Translations under genes and position numbers: made by a program
Notes under the pieces: generated by a model
The model's database searches: none
What the model saw: the letters and a program-made list of their open reading frames with translations, nothing else
Told to the model about the DNA's origin: nothing
Assembly: GCA_002479765.1 (NCBI GenBank)
Contig: DLOZ01000024.1
Span: 3,580-19,536, forward strand
DNA: 15,957 nt
DNA from: Sphingomonadales bacterium UBA7471
GTDB lineage: Bacteria > Pseudomonadota > Alphaproteobacteria > Sphingomonadales > Sphingomonadaceae
Direction: 5' to 3'
In this document: positions 1-8,080 of the stretch, piece by piece
How the letters are laid out: every line of letters starts with the position of its first letter
How positions within the stretch are numbered: the stretch's first letter is position 1

Positions 1-18
1 GTCCTCTTCCGGGCACCA
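1..18 (+). tRNA. 3' end of a tRNA gene, probably tRNA-Leu (partial)
   Basis: Bases 3-7 (CCTCT) are the 3' strand of the T-stem, 8-14 (TCCGGGC) the 3' strand of the acceptor stem, 15 the discriminator A, and 16-18 an encoded CCA. The rest of the tRNA lies to the left of the window. The matching T-arm and long variable arm at the right edge of the window mark it as a class II tRNA. A73 and an acceptor starting GCCCGG- fit leucine better than serine (G73). The amino-acid assignment is inferred; the 3'-end structure is directly visible. Confidence 0.7.
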
Positions 19-137
19 TTTTCAAACAGTGAATGCAGCGCAATATCCAACTGCGCGGGCGATTAACGGCTAGGCTTGCTTGTCCGGATCAATGTGCAGC
101 CAATCGGCGGGGCGCGTTTTGCTCCATTCTGCAAGCA

Positions 138-1889
138 TCAACGCCATTGGTAGGCCTCGTCAGCGACTGGAACGGCGACCTTCCCTTCAAATATAAGGCC
201 ATCGACGCGCACTTCGTTCAATCGCGCCGCGCCGTTCTTATACGGGTCGCGGTCCAGCGCGACGAAGTCCGCGCGTTTCCCCGATGCGACCGATCCGACC
301 ATGTGGTCCATGCCGATAACCTTGGCTGCATCGATCGTGATAGAACGCAAAGCTTTATCTAAGCTCAGCCGTTCAGCAGGTGCTTTTACCGTGCCACCGA
401 TGGTCATGCGGTTGGTGGCAATCCAGGCAAGGTAGAGCGGATCAATAGGCGCCATGTTAAAATCGCTGTGCAGGCCCAATGGCACGCCTTTAGCTTCAAG
501 CGAACCCAGCCGGTTCATCGCCGCCGCCCGGTCCGGCCCCAATCCAGTCTCGGCATAAACATCCCCCAATACACGAATATAGTTGGGCTGCGCCGATACC
601 ATCAGGCCGCGTTCCGCAATGCGACGGTTTTGTGCCTCGGTAGAATAGCCTAAATGTTCCAAGGTGATTGTTTGCCCGGCGTGCCGCGGCAAGCGCTCGA
701 CAGCGGCAAGCACAACATCCAGCCCTTCATCGCCGTTCACATGAATATGCAGCGAGAAGCCGAGCGGCCAATAGGTTTCAAGTTGTTGGCCCAATAATTC
801 GGGTTCGGTAATCCATTTGCCTTCATGCCCGTCACTATATCCGGGGGCATTCATGCGCATATTCTGGGCAAAGAAGGCGCCATCTGCGAGCAGCTTGATT
901 CTCTTGTCCACACGAACGTGCGGGCCTGCATATTGGCTTTTTACTTGGTCCAACCATTGGAGCGGATCCCGATCTTTGGGCATGCCAGCCGCAAAGGGCA
1001 TCAGCATGATACGCGCAGCCGCGCCGGGTTGTTCAAACGCCGCCTTTATAAGGCCTGCCTCAACATCAAAATTGGCAAAGACGCCTGTTGCCATATCGCT
1101 GGCGGTGGTCACACCGTTGGTGCGGAAGATTTGCTTTAAGTCCCCCATACCCTTGCGGATCCGATCCGGCGTCAATATCGCTGGACGCATCTTTTCGAGT
1201 GCGATCATCAATCCAGACTCCGAGAAGAGCCCCGCGTCGAAATCGCAATGGGTAGGATCGCCCTTGTGCGACGCCACGGCTGCATCGAAAGCGCTGCGAT
1301 CCGCAAAGCCCCAACTTGCCATCGCCGCGGAATTCAAAATCACATCATGAAAGCTGCGCTGCCAGATGATGACCGGCCGGTCAGACACAAGCGCATCCAA
1401 TGCCTTGCGGTCCAGCGGGCCGTGGAACAGATGGTGATATCCCCAGCAAATGAAGGGGCTATCTGTTGATCGTGCCAGTTCCCGCTTCAGGCCCGCACGC
1501 CATGCCTCGGGCGTTCGTGCGCCGGGATAGGTACCGGACGGCAGTGTCCAGTCATCCGGCGCAACAAACGGCAGGTTGAGCATGATAGACGCTTGCATAG
1601 GATGCACATGTGGATCGATAAAACCGGGCATTAGCACCTTGCCGGCGAAGCGACGGTCGACTTCTACGTCCCGACTGCGTGTCCAAGCGGCGAGTTCGGC
1701 AACTGTATTTGCGTGTCCAAGGATGATGCCGTCGGACACGGCAACAAAGCGCGCGCTGGGTAAAGCCGGTTCCATCGTAATGATCCGTGCGGCCTCAAAT
1801 ATCGTAACTTTACGTCCAGCTGTTGCGGCTGTGACAAGCGGTAACGATGCTAATCCCATGAGTGCGTGCCGACGATTAGATGTCCACAT
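138..1889 (-). CDS. Exported amidohydrolase, YtcJ-like metal-dependent hydrolase
   Basis: Protein of 583 residues. It opens with a twin-arginine-like export signal (NRRHALMGLASL, residues 5-16, followed by an Ala-rich stretch), so it probably acts in the periplasm. The amidohydrolase metal site is complete: HxH at H94/H96 (DPHVHP), a second HxH at H381/H383 in HIHVNGD, H412 in LEHLG, and D476 in HSD. This pattern is that of the YtcJ-like branch, whose substrates are mostly unknown. The ATG start is preceded by GGAG six bases upstream. It lies 30 bases downstream of the HxlR regulator on the same strand and is probably co-transcribed with it. A role in hydrolysing an amide, ester or cyclic substrate related to the cluster is inference; the family call is firm, the substrate is not. 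Confidence 0.88.
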   Translation of the reverse strand: MWTSNRRHALMGLASLPLVTAATAGRKVTIFEAARIITMEPALPSARFVAVSDGIILGHANTVAELAAWTRSRDVEVDRRFAGKVLMPGFIDPHVHPMQASIMLNLPFVAPDDWTLPSGTYPGARTPEAWRAGLKRELARSTDSPFICWGYHHLFHGPLDRKALDALVSDRPVIIWQRSFHDVILNSAAMASWGFADRSAFDAAVASHKGDPTHCDFDAGLFSESGLMIALEKMRPAILTPDRIRKGMGDLKQIFRTNGVTTASDMATGVFANFDVEAGLIKAAFEQPGAAARIMLMPFAAGMPKDRDPLQWLDQVKSQYAGPHVRVDKRIKLLADGAFFAQNMRMNAPGYSDGHEGKWITEPELLGQQLETYWPLGFSLHIHVNGDEGLDVVLAAVERLPRHAGQTITLEHLGYSTEAQNRRIAERGLMVSAQPNYIRVLGDVYAETGLGPDRAAAMNRLGSLEAKGVPLGLHSDFNMAPIDPLYLAWIATNRMTIGGTVKAPAERLSLDKALRSITIDAAKVIGMDHMVGSVASGKRADFVALDRDPYKNGAARLNEVRVDGLIFEGKVAVPVADEAYQWR

Positions 1890-1919
1890 ATAAAGCTCCG
1901 AAAAATGATGGGCGGACGT

Positions 1920-2843
1920 TTACCGCTTCGTTTCAAATAGAATATTTTCGATATGCAACGTGCCGCCGCACCCGCTGCATACAGGCCGAAGGGATAAATC
2001 ATGTGTACATGATTTATGCGTCAGAAGCAGTGGTGGCCCTTTTTGGTCGGCGTACCAGCGATCACCCCAGTGTAATAATGCAAGCAATACGGGGTAAACA
2101 TCGCGCCCTTTTGCTGTCAGGCGATATTCAAACCGGTCCTGATGCGACGAATAGGGCCAAGCTTTTAGTATACCCTGATTTTGCAAACGTTCGAGCCGGT
2201 CAGACAAAATATTTGTCGCCATCCGTGCGTCGCGTTGAATGTCGTCAAACCGACTGATACCCGTAAAACAGGCCCGTATTACCAAAGTTGACCAACGGTC
2301 ACCGAACAGCTCAATAACGGAATCCGTCATAGTTTTGTTGCTACGTTTGGCCGTAGCCGCAGCCGACTGCTTACGCCGACGACCATATGCCGGGGTAACC
2401 TCGCTCAGGCCGGGGCCAGCTTCCCAACCGACCATTCGCGGATCAATTTCCACGCTGCAGCTATTGCAAACGGCCAAGGGGTGCATGACGTGGCCGCAGT
2501 CCCGATGGCTGAGGGTAACATGCATATCACGCTCACCCGATGCCCAAATATGCTGCCAACGCTGAACCATTAATGCCGCTGGAAACAGGTCCCGTCCTTT
2601 TTCCGTCAGCCGGTAACCCGCTCCACGCTCTCGCAATTTGACAAAAATATCTGCCTCGACCAGCTTTTCCAGCCGGTTGCTGATAACAGAACGGGCCACA
2701 CCCGTTTGCACGACAAAGTCATCAAAGCGACGCCGTCCAAGAAATGCCTGTTCCATAATCAACAGAACAGGCACGTCGCCGACTACCTCCAGCGCGCGCC
2801 AGATGGAGCAGGCCCGGATGGTTTCATGCTTCACTTCTTCCAC
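1920..2843 (-). CDS. Tandem-domain HxlR-family transcriptional regulator with two Cys/His tails
   Basis: Protein of 307 residues holding two winged-helix HxlR domains in one chain, at about residues 10-105 and 173-268. Single-domain HxlR proteins are roughly half this size. Each half has the family pattern of a GD..(S/V)xL(V/L)I helix, a 'RFDD' segment, a recognition helix with 'SNRLEKL' or 'SDRLERL', and a wing with 'YRLT.KGRD'. Each domain is followed by a similar motif: H113, C116, H118, C126, C129 in the first copy and H276, C279, H281, C289, C292 in the second, which suggests zinc or redox sensing. A basic linker (RRRK, 155-158) joins the halves. The start is GTG, chosen for the AGGA seven bases upstream; an overlapping ATG is out of frame. 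It is likely to control neighbouring catabolic genes, but its target sites are not proven. Confidence 0.9.
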   Translation of the reverse strand: MEEVKHETIRACSIWRALEVVGDVPVLLIMEQAFLGRRRFDDFVVQTGVARSVISNRLEKLVEADIFVKLRERGAGYRLTEKGRDLFPAALMVQRWQHIWASGERDMHVTLSHRDCGHVMHPLAVCNSCSVEIDPRMVGWEAGPGLSEVTPAYGRRRKQSAAATAKRSNKTMTDSVIELFGDRWSTLVIRACFTGISRFDDIQRDARMATNILSDRLERLQNQGILKAWPYSSHQDRFEYRLTAKGRDVYPVLLALLHWGDRWYADQKGPPLLLTHKSCTHDLSLRPVCSGCGGTLHIENILFETKR

Positions 2844-2855
2844 ATCAGCTTCCTG

Positions 2856-3078
2856 TCACCCGCACAATAATGCGTCGCTATAAACGGCTTCACGGGCCTG
2901 TACCCACCTCATTGTATCGCTGCGCCCAAGCGGCGTGAGAGACAGATCGTCCAGATCGGCGCGAGCGCGATGGGCTTGTCCGGCAGTGGCGATCTGCCTT
3001 GCATAGGCGCTATCGTTTCAGCCGGGTTGCCGAAGCCTGCTGCGCCTGCACGCCTATACCGGTGGCAAGAAAAAGCAT
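2856..3078 (-). pseudogene. Possible broken small exported-protein gene
   Basis: The gap between the esterase and the regulator may contain a decayed gene. From an ATG at 3078 a reading frame runs 22 codons to a TAG at 3010, with a hydrophobic start (MLFLATGIGVQAQQASA) that looks like part of a signal peptide. Another frame, entered just there (…KR/DSAYARQ), runs 53 codons to a TGA at 2856 and ends in SDALLCG. Joining them needs one frameshift. No family is recognised. The start overlaps the T-run of the putative esterase terminator, which argues against it. This could equally be chance. Confidence 0.2.
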
Positions 3079-3100
3079 GCCGACCAATAGGTCTGAGCAT
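3068..3100 (-). terminator. Putative rho-independent terminator after the esterase gene
   Basis: Read on the minus strand just after the esterase stop, ATGC pairs with GCAT (3097-3100 with 3077-3080) and GACC with GGTC (3090-3093 with 3082-3085) around a TATT loop, with a small internal loop (TCA against G). A GC and five T residues (3074-3070) follow, then CTT. It would end the receptor/esterase transcript before the regulator gene. The internal loop makes it moderate in strength. Confidence 0.5.
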
Positions 3101-3108
3101 GGACCGTG

Positions 3109-4620
3109 TCACTTTTTGCTGCCGACCAGCGGCTGCAACGGATAGGGGCGGTAATGAATTTCGGTAATGGCCAAGGTGTCGCCCTGCCGTTTTGATGGCG
3201 TCGCGGCAATGTGTTCCGGTGCTTTGCCGCGTTCAACCCAGTCCTCGATGGAGGCGAGTGGATCAAATTCCTCAGGCGCGTTAGATGACGGAATCTCCCA
3301 GCAATGGCCGAGACCGGGTGCCAGAAAGAAGCGGAAGAATTGCTGGACTTTCGCGGTACCGCCCATGCGCTTTGCAACATTGTCATAATATGCCACCGAT
3401 TGCGACGGCACAACCAGCGGATCGGCCAAGCCATGCCACATGATCATCTTGCCGCCTGCCGCGCGAAAGGCCGAAAGGTCTGGGTTAGTCGCATCCAGGA
3501 AAGCGAAATCGCGTTTCAAACGTTCCGGATCGCGATCGAAATTGAAATTGCTCGCCGAAAAACCGGGGAATTGGGGATCGGATGCAATGTGCCGGGTGAA
3601 ACCATCTGCCAATTGCGTGCCCACCGCCTTTGCAGGATCCTGTAGATACCAGACCTTCCAGAAATCCTCGCTGCCGAACGGCATGCCGCCGAACAGCTTT
3701 CGGCCTTTGCTGTCTTTTGGTCCTTCGTGCCATTGGCGCACGACCTGTTTTTCGTCTGTCGTCAGGCAATCTGCAGCGGTGGCATCGGCAGCAACCCCCG
3801 CAGGGCATAAGGCGATTTTGGCATAGTCTATCCTGCATGCCGATGGCCGGGCGATCAGGCGATCAACTTTGCCGTCAAGCTGATCGCATTGGGCGTTGAT
3901 TGCCTGGATCAGGTAAGGAAGCTTGCGCGCGAAACGCGAATTCAGGATCGGCGCTTCCGCATCGCGATTCGTGGTCAATTTCCATGCGCCAAACGCGCCG
4001 CCCGCTTGGGTCAATTCGACGACGGGGCAGCCGACGATGATGCCGTTGAATAACGCCGGATAAAGCTGAGCTGCTTTCAGTCCAACCCGGCCGCCATTTG
4101 AGCAGCCAACAAAATAGCGATATTTGGGGTCGCGCCCATAGAAGCTCTTGGCAATGCTGGTGCCCGCAGTATAGGCCAGCGGTACCCAGCGATGCGCATA
4201 CAAGTCCAGCGCCTGCCGGTCACCCACTGCCCATGCGGAGTCTGCCTGCGTGGTGCCGGGATGCCCGCTATCGGTATGAATCGAGGCGTAGCCACGCCTA
4301 ACCGATTCAACAATACCATTGGAATAACCGGGCGTGTTGGGGGTCAACTGCCCGCAAAAGCCCCCGCAGCCAGCTTGATAAAAATTGCCATTCCAGCCCG
4401 AAAGCGGCAGCCGCATTTCAAAGCCGATGCTGGGCTTAATTGTGCCTGTGACACGGCAATAGGCCGGCATGTCGCCTTTTGCTTCAACCGTTATCGACCC
4501 AACGACGGTGAAAAGGCTGCTGTCCAATCTTTCCGCAAGCGAGGTGCAGTCTGCCGTCGGCGCGGTCGTAGTCTGCGGTATACTCGCGGATAGGACGAGA
4601 GCGGAAATATAGCTCAACAT
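3109..4620 (-). CDS. Secreted tannase/feruloyl-esterase-family hydrolase
   Basis: Protein of 503 residues, an alpha/beta-hydrolase of the tannase family, which cleaves aromatic carboxylic esters such as galloyl, feruloyl or chlorogenate-type esters. The family's CS-D-HC signature is complete: C173-S174 in GCSNGGR (nucleophile), D400 in HGLADPLVVP, and H439-C440 in PGLGHC, where the two cysteines normally form a disulfide next to the active site. CDQLDGKVD (245-253) matches the calcium-binding part of the lid. Many further Cys and a hydrophobic N-terminus (MLSYISALVLSASI) point to export. The ATG at 4620 has AAAGG seven bases upstream; an in-frame TTG ten codons earlier has no better signal and was not used. 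The gene follows the receptor gene by 73 bases, with a hairpin between them. The exact ester is unknown. Confidence 0.9.
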   Translation of the reverse strand: MLSYISALVLSASIPQTTTAPTADCTSLAERLDSSLFTVVGSITVEAKGDMPAYCRVTGTIKPSIGFEMRLPLSGWNGNFYQAGCGGFCGQLTPNTPGYSNGIVESVRRGYASIHTDSGHPGTTQADSAWAVGDRQALDLYAHRWVPLAYTAGTSIAKSFYGRDPKYRYFVGCSNGGRVGLKAAQLYPALFNGIIVGCPVVELTQAGGAFGAWKLTTNRDAEAPILNSRFARKLPYLIQAINAQCDQLDGKVDRLIARPSACRIDYAKIALCPAGVAADATAADCLTTDEKQVVRQWHEGPKDSKGRKLFGGMPFGSEDFWKVWYLQDPAKAVGTQLADGFTRHIASDPQFPGFSASNFNFDRDPERLKRDFAFLDATNPDLSAFRAAGGKMIMWHGLADPLVVPSQSVAYYDNVAKRMGGTAKVQQFFRFFLAPGLGHCWEIPSSNAPEEFDPLASIEDWVERGKAPEHIAATPSKRQGDTLAITEIHYRPYPLQPLVGSKK

Positions 4621-4658
4621 TCGACAGCCTTTCCAATATGATGATATCAAATGAATTA

Positions 4659-4682
4659 GGGCCGGAAGTTTCCCTCCGGCCC
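4659..4682 (-). terminator. Hairpin between the receptor and esterase genes
   Basis: A perfect 8-base-pair stem (TCCGGCCC at 4675-4682 with GGGCCGGA at 4659-4666, plus-strand reading) encloses an 8-base loop, starting 12 bases beyond the receptor stop. On the minus strand it is followed by TAATTCATTT, a broken T-run. It may act as a terminator or attenuator, lowering esterase transcription relative to the receptor, or may protect the receptor mRNA 3' end. Confidence 0.55.
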
Positions 4683-4693
4683 GGCTTCTCGCT

Positions 4694-6988
4694 TCAGAAC
4701 TTCATGCTCGCCTGTAGTGCGACGTTACGTGGCCGATCAAAAATACCGGTATTTGCAACACCGGTATTGCCGGTCAGTGTCGTCGCTAAGGGTAAAGAAC
4801 CTGCAGTCAGAATGATCCGCTCGTTCGTCAGGTTGCGGCCAACCAGCGCTAATTCCCAGCCGCCGTCAATTGTACCCAACGATAGACGCGCGCCTATTTT
4901 AGAATAGCCCTGCTGATAGGTCGAACTATCAAGGACGTTGGCGCTTGTCTGATAGCGGCTTGAGAAGTCAGCATTGACGTTGAACACGATCTGCAGATTA
5001 TCGCCCACAGGATAGTTGAAATCGGCGGCTACATTGCCGGTCCATTTCGGCGCCATGGTTGAGCGCGCACCGCTATAGTTACAAAAATTGCCCGGCTGCA
5101 CATTCGGCGCTAGGCCGAAGGGGCATTGTCCACGCAGAAAGTCTGTATATTTGAAATCCAAATAGCCGACTGCGCCGCTGAGTTGGAGATGATCCCCAAT
5201 AGCCACCCGGCCTTCAGCTTCCACACCGCTCACCTTGGCAGCCGAAGCATTGTCAACGTTGAAACCAATGCCCCCGTCAAAGGTCAATGTTTGCAAATCC
5301 TTATAGGTGGTGTTGTAATAATTGACCGCAAAGCTGAGGTTCCGGCTCTTATATTTCAGACCAGTTTCGTAATTGTCGGCTTTTTCCGGCCGGAACTGGA
5401 ATGCGCCGGGGAAACCGGGGGTGGTCGGCAACGAGTTAGAGCGGATATCGAACCCGCCCGCCTTTGCGCCCTTGGCGTAGGACGCATATGCCATCAGTTC
5501 AGGCGTGATGTCATATTGAATATTCGCCATTGGCGTCGTCACATTTTCGGAGAATTCGCCGCTGATCGAATGATTAACCACGCGCACGGCGCCCCAGACT
5601 GCCCGCACGATATTGATCGGGGTCAAATTGGTTGGCCCGGCTGTGATTACGAGATCACGATTGCCCGACTTCTTTTCGTTGCTGTAGCGCACACCTGCGG
5701 TTACCCGCAACTGATCGGTAATCGCATAGGTGCCTTGCGCAAAGCCCGACCATAAATCGGAATTCTGCAGGAACTGTCGGTCGCTTCGCGAATCGCCAAG
5801 TGGCCGGAAAGCTGCAAACGGGCCTGCCAGCGTCTTGAAGAAGTCACCAAAGACAACGGTATCGCGCGCCTTTAGCTTAGACGTCTGAAAATAGACGCCA
5901 GCCAAATAGGTGAACGGGCCATCACCAGGCGAAGTTAGCCGGATTTCCTGCGACAATTGATCATAATTTTCGCCCTGGTTGGTGCCATCAAGCATAGGCA
6001 GTGCGGTATAATCGACATCCAATATCTCGCTCGATTTATAATGGGCGAAACCAGAAATCAGATTGACGGTATGTGCGCCAGCTTCGATATCGATATCGAG
6101 TGTTGAATTCAGGATCTTGGTCCGGCTGTCAAAAACGCCGCTTTGTGACCGGCCATTGAGAGTGGTATCAATTGTCGTGAAGAAGGGCGACGCGCTGTAG
6201 GTTCCGCGCGGATTGAAGTTTTCGCGTGCCTGGCCCAAAACGGCGAAATCAGCATGCTCGATTTTCAGCGACGCCGTAACTGGGCCATCCTTGCCCAAGC
6301 TGAACGTGCCGCGGAAGAACTTGGTATCCACATTCGGTTCATCGCGATTTTGGGTGGTGTTAAAGATATACCCGTCCTGCTTGCGGTAATAGCCAACCAA
6401 CCTAACCGCAGCCTTCTGGCCAATCGGCGCATTGACGATGCCCGTTAGCTGGGTTTCCTTGTGGTTGAATTCATAAGAGCCGGTCAGCGAACCACCAAAG
6501 TCGTCGCTCGGTTTGTTGTTTATGATGCTGATTGCGCCCGCAATCGCATTCTTGCCGAACAAAGTAGGCTGCGGCCCACGCAGCACTTCGACGCGCGCGA
6601 CATCAACAATCGGCATGCGCACCAGTTGATCGCGGCCATAATAAATGCCGTCGACAAACATCGCTGCCGATTGTTCAAATCCCTTATTGTCGCCCGACGA
6701 CACGCCTCGGATTACAATCCGGTTAGCAATGCCCGTCTACGTGATACGCAGATTTGGTACGCTGGACGATAGCTGCTCAAGATTGGCCGTCCCCGTTTCG
6801 GAAATCGATTCACCCGATACCGCAGAAATCGAAATCGGTACGCGTGACAAACCCTCTTCGCGCTTCTGCGCGGTGACAATAATCTCTTCAAGGCCGCCGC
6901 GATCTTCGTCCGCAGCATCCTGTGCCCAGGCAAATGACGGCGTGACCAACATGGTGGTGGTCAAAATAGCTAATACGGATTTTTTCAT
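4694..6988 (-). pseudogene. TonB-dependent outer-membrane receptor interrupted by one amber codon
   Basis: The frame would encode 764 residues. It has a clear signal peptide (MKKSVLAIL…SFAWAQ), a TonB box-like EEIIVTAQKREEGL, a plug domain (to about residue 160, with VEVLRGPQPTLFGKNAIAG), a long beta-barrel and a C-terminal phenylalanine (ASMKF), as expected for an outer-membrane barrel. A TAG at 6737-6739 replaces codon 84 in the plug (VPNLRIT-stop-TGIANR); homologues commonly carry Gln here, so one C-to-T change explains it. There is no frameshift and the frame is otherwise open. The part after the stop could begin only at GTG 6703, with no export signal and half a plug, so it is unlikely to work alone. 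GGGGAG lies 7 bases before the ATG. It would import the cluster's substrate or an iron complex; if the stop is real, the receptor is inactive unless suppressed. Confidence 0.85.
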
Positions 6989-7128
6989 TTCACTCTCCCC
7001 TAAAATCTATGCCCTTACGTAGCGGCAACTCCCTCACTGCCTACAAGGACATGTCATGAAAGTATGACTATACAAATTAGTTTCTTTATGCAAGTTACAC
7101 TTTGTCAAAATGGAGGACGAGACTTCCA
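6989..7128. promoter_or_regulatory. Divergent control region between the receptor and the catabolic operon
   Basis: These 140 bases lie between divergent starts and must hold promoters for both transcripts. For the minus strand, TATAGT (7072-7067) is a good -10 and TTGCAT (7093-7088) a possible -35, though the 15-base spacing is short; a perfect TTGACA also occurs at 7108-7103 without a well-placed -10. For the plus strand, TATACA (7069-7074) is a weak -10 without a recognisable -35. These are by-eye matches only. The inverted repeat listed separately lies beside the -10 elements. Confidence 0.4.
7048..7068. promoter_or_regulatory. Putative operator (inverted repeat) in the divergent region
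   Basis: GTCAT (7053-7057) and ATGAC (7064-7068) form an inverted repeat with a 6-base spacer, and overlap the 8-base palindrome GACATGTC (7048-7055). The repeat runs into the TATAGT/TATACA elements, so a bound protein could block or control both directions. The tandem HxlR regulator in the window is the obvious candidate to bind it, but this is inference. Confidence 0.3.
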
Positions 7129-8076
7129 ATGCCCTTTTCCGCGCAACTGTTGCGAAATCTCTCGCTGCCGGCAATCGGTGCGCCCATGTTCCTGATTTCG
7201 GGGCCAGAGATGGTGATCGCGCAAGCCAGAGCAGGAATGATTGGAAGTTTTCCAACGCCCAATGCGCGTACGCCGGAGATCCTTGATGGTTGGATGCGGC
7301 AGATAACCGAAGCACTCGCATCTGATCCACGGGCGGCCGCTTGGGCGGCAAATTTGGTGGTGCACCCGTCCAACGAGCGCCTGCCCGCTGACCTGGAATC
7401 TGTTCTGCGTTACAAACCGCCGCTCGTGATTACCGCGCTTGGAAACCCGGCCCGCGTGGTCGATGCCGTCCATAGTTATGGCGGGTTGGTATTTGCCGAT
7501 GTCAACTCGGTAGGTTTTGCCCGCAAGGCGGCTGCAACTGGCGTAGATGGCTTAGTACTGGTCGCCTCTGGCGCGGGCGGCCATACCGGACAAACAGCCG
7601 GCTTTGCCTTTGTCGAAGAAGTGCGACAGTTTTGGGATGGCCCGATTGTGCTGGGCGGTGCCATTTCAACCGGGCACGCAATCCGCGCTGCTGAGATTCT
7701 TGGTGCGGACTTCGCTTATGTCGGCACTGCCTTAATCGCCTGTGCCGAAAGCATGGCGGATGCAGCCTATAAGGACATGGTCGTGGGCGCAGGCGCAGAG
7801 GATATTGTACCATCAAATGGCATTACCGGCATTACGGCCAACTGGCTGCGACAAAGTCTGGTTGCCGCTGGCTATGACCCCAATAATATGCCTAAAGACA
7901 AACAGCCCAATTTTGAAAATGCCCAAGACGATGCGAAGGCATGGAAGAATGTCTGGTCCGCCGGACAAGGCGTCGGCGCGGTAAAGGCCGTTGAACCAAT
8001 CGCGCAGATTGTCGCACGGCTGAAACAGGAATATGATGCAGCGTGCAATTTACCGCGCTTTTTTGCTACGGAGTGA
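7129..8076 (+). CDS. Nitronate monooxygenase / NPD-family FMN flavoprotein
   Basis: Protein of 315 residues with a TIM-barrel NPD (2-nitropropane dioxygenase-like) fold. Evidence includes the N-terminal LPAIGAPMFLISGPE, GAGGHTGQTAGF (148-159) carrying the family's catalytic-position H152, and the phosphate-binding VLGGAISTG (174-182) and GADFAYVGT (192-200). Such enzymes oxidise nitronates, but many in catabolic operons act as FMN oxidoreductases of unknown substrate. ATG 7129 was chosen: it has GGAGG 12 bases upstream (a long spacing), whereas an in-frame TTG nine codons earlier has no ribosome site and would place the GGAGG inside the gene. First gene of the seven-gene operon; the next starts 4 bases after its stop. 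Confidence 0.88.
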   Translation: MPFSAQLLRNLSLPAIGAPMFLISGPEMVIAQARAGMIGSFPTPNARTPEILDGWMRQITEALASDPRAAAWAANLVVHPSNERLPADLESVLRYKPPLVITALGNPARVVDAVHSYGGLVFADVNSVGFARKAAATGVDGLVLVASGAGGHTGQTAGFAFVEEVRQFWDGPIVLGGAISTGHAIRAAEILGADFAYVGTALIACAESMADAAYKDMVVGAGAEDIVPSNGITGITANWLRQSLVAAGYDPNNMPKDKQPNFENAQDDAKAWKNVWSAGQGVGAVKAVEPIAQIVARLKQEYDAACNLPRFFATE

Positions 8077-8080
8077 AGTG

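Noticed and set aside
817..1350. 177-codon plus-strand frame inside the amidohydrolase gene
   Set aside because: Antisense shadow of a gene with a full set of metal-binding motifs; no ribosome site or recognisable domain.
5126..5755. 209-codon plus-strand frame inside the receptor gene
   Set aside because: It is antisense to the receptor barrel, has low-complexity, homology-free content, and the minus-strand frame carries clear TonB-receptor motifs.
4694..6703. Separate functional gene starting at GTG 6703 (receptor without N-terminus)
   Set aside because: It would lack the signal peptide, TonB box and part of the plug, so it is better read as the remainder of one interrupted gene.
7102..7128. 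Upstream TTG start for the NPD-family gene
   Set aside because: No ribosome site before it, and the GGAGG would fall inside the coding region; ATG 7129 gives the normal family N-terminus.
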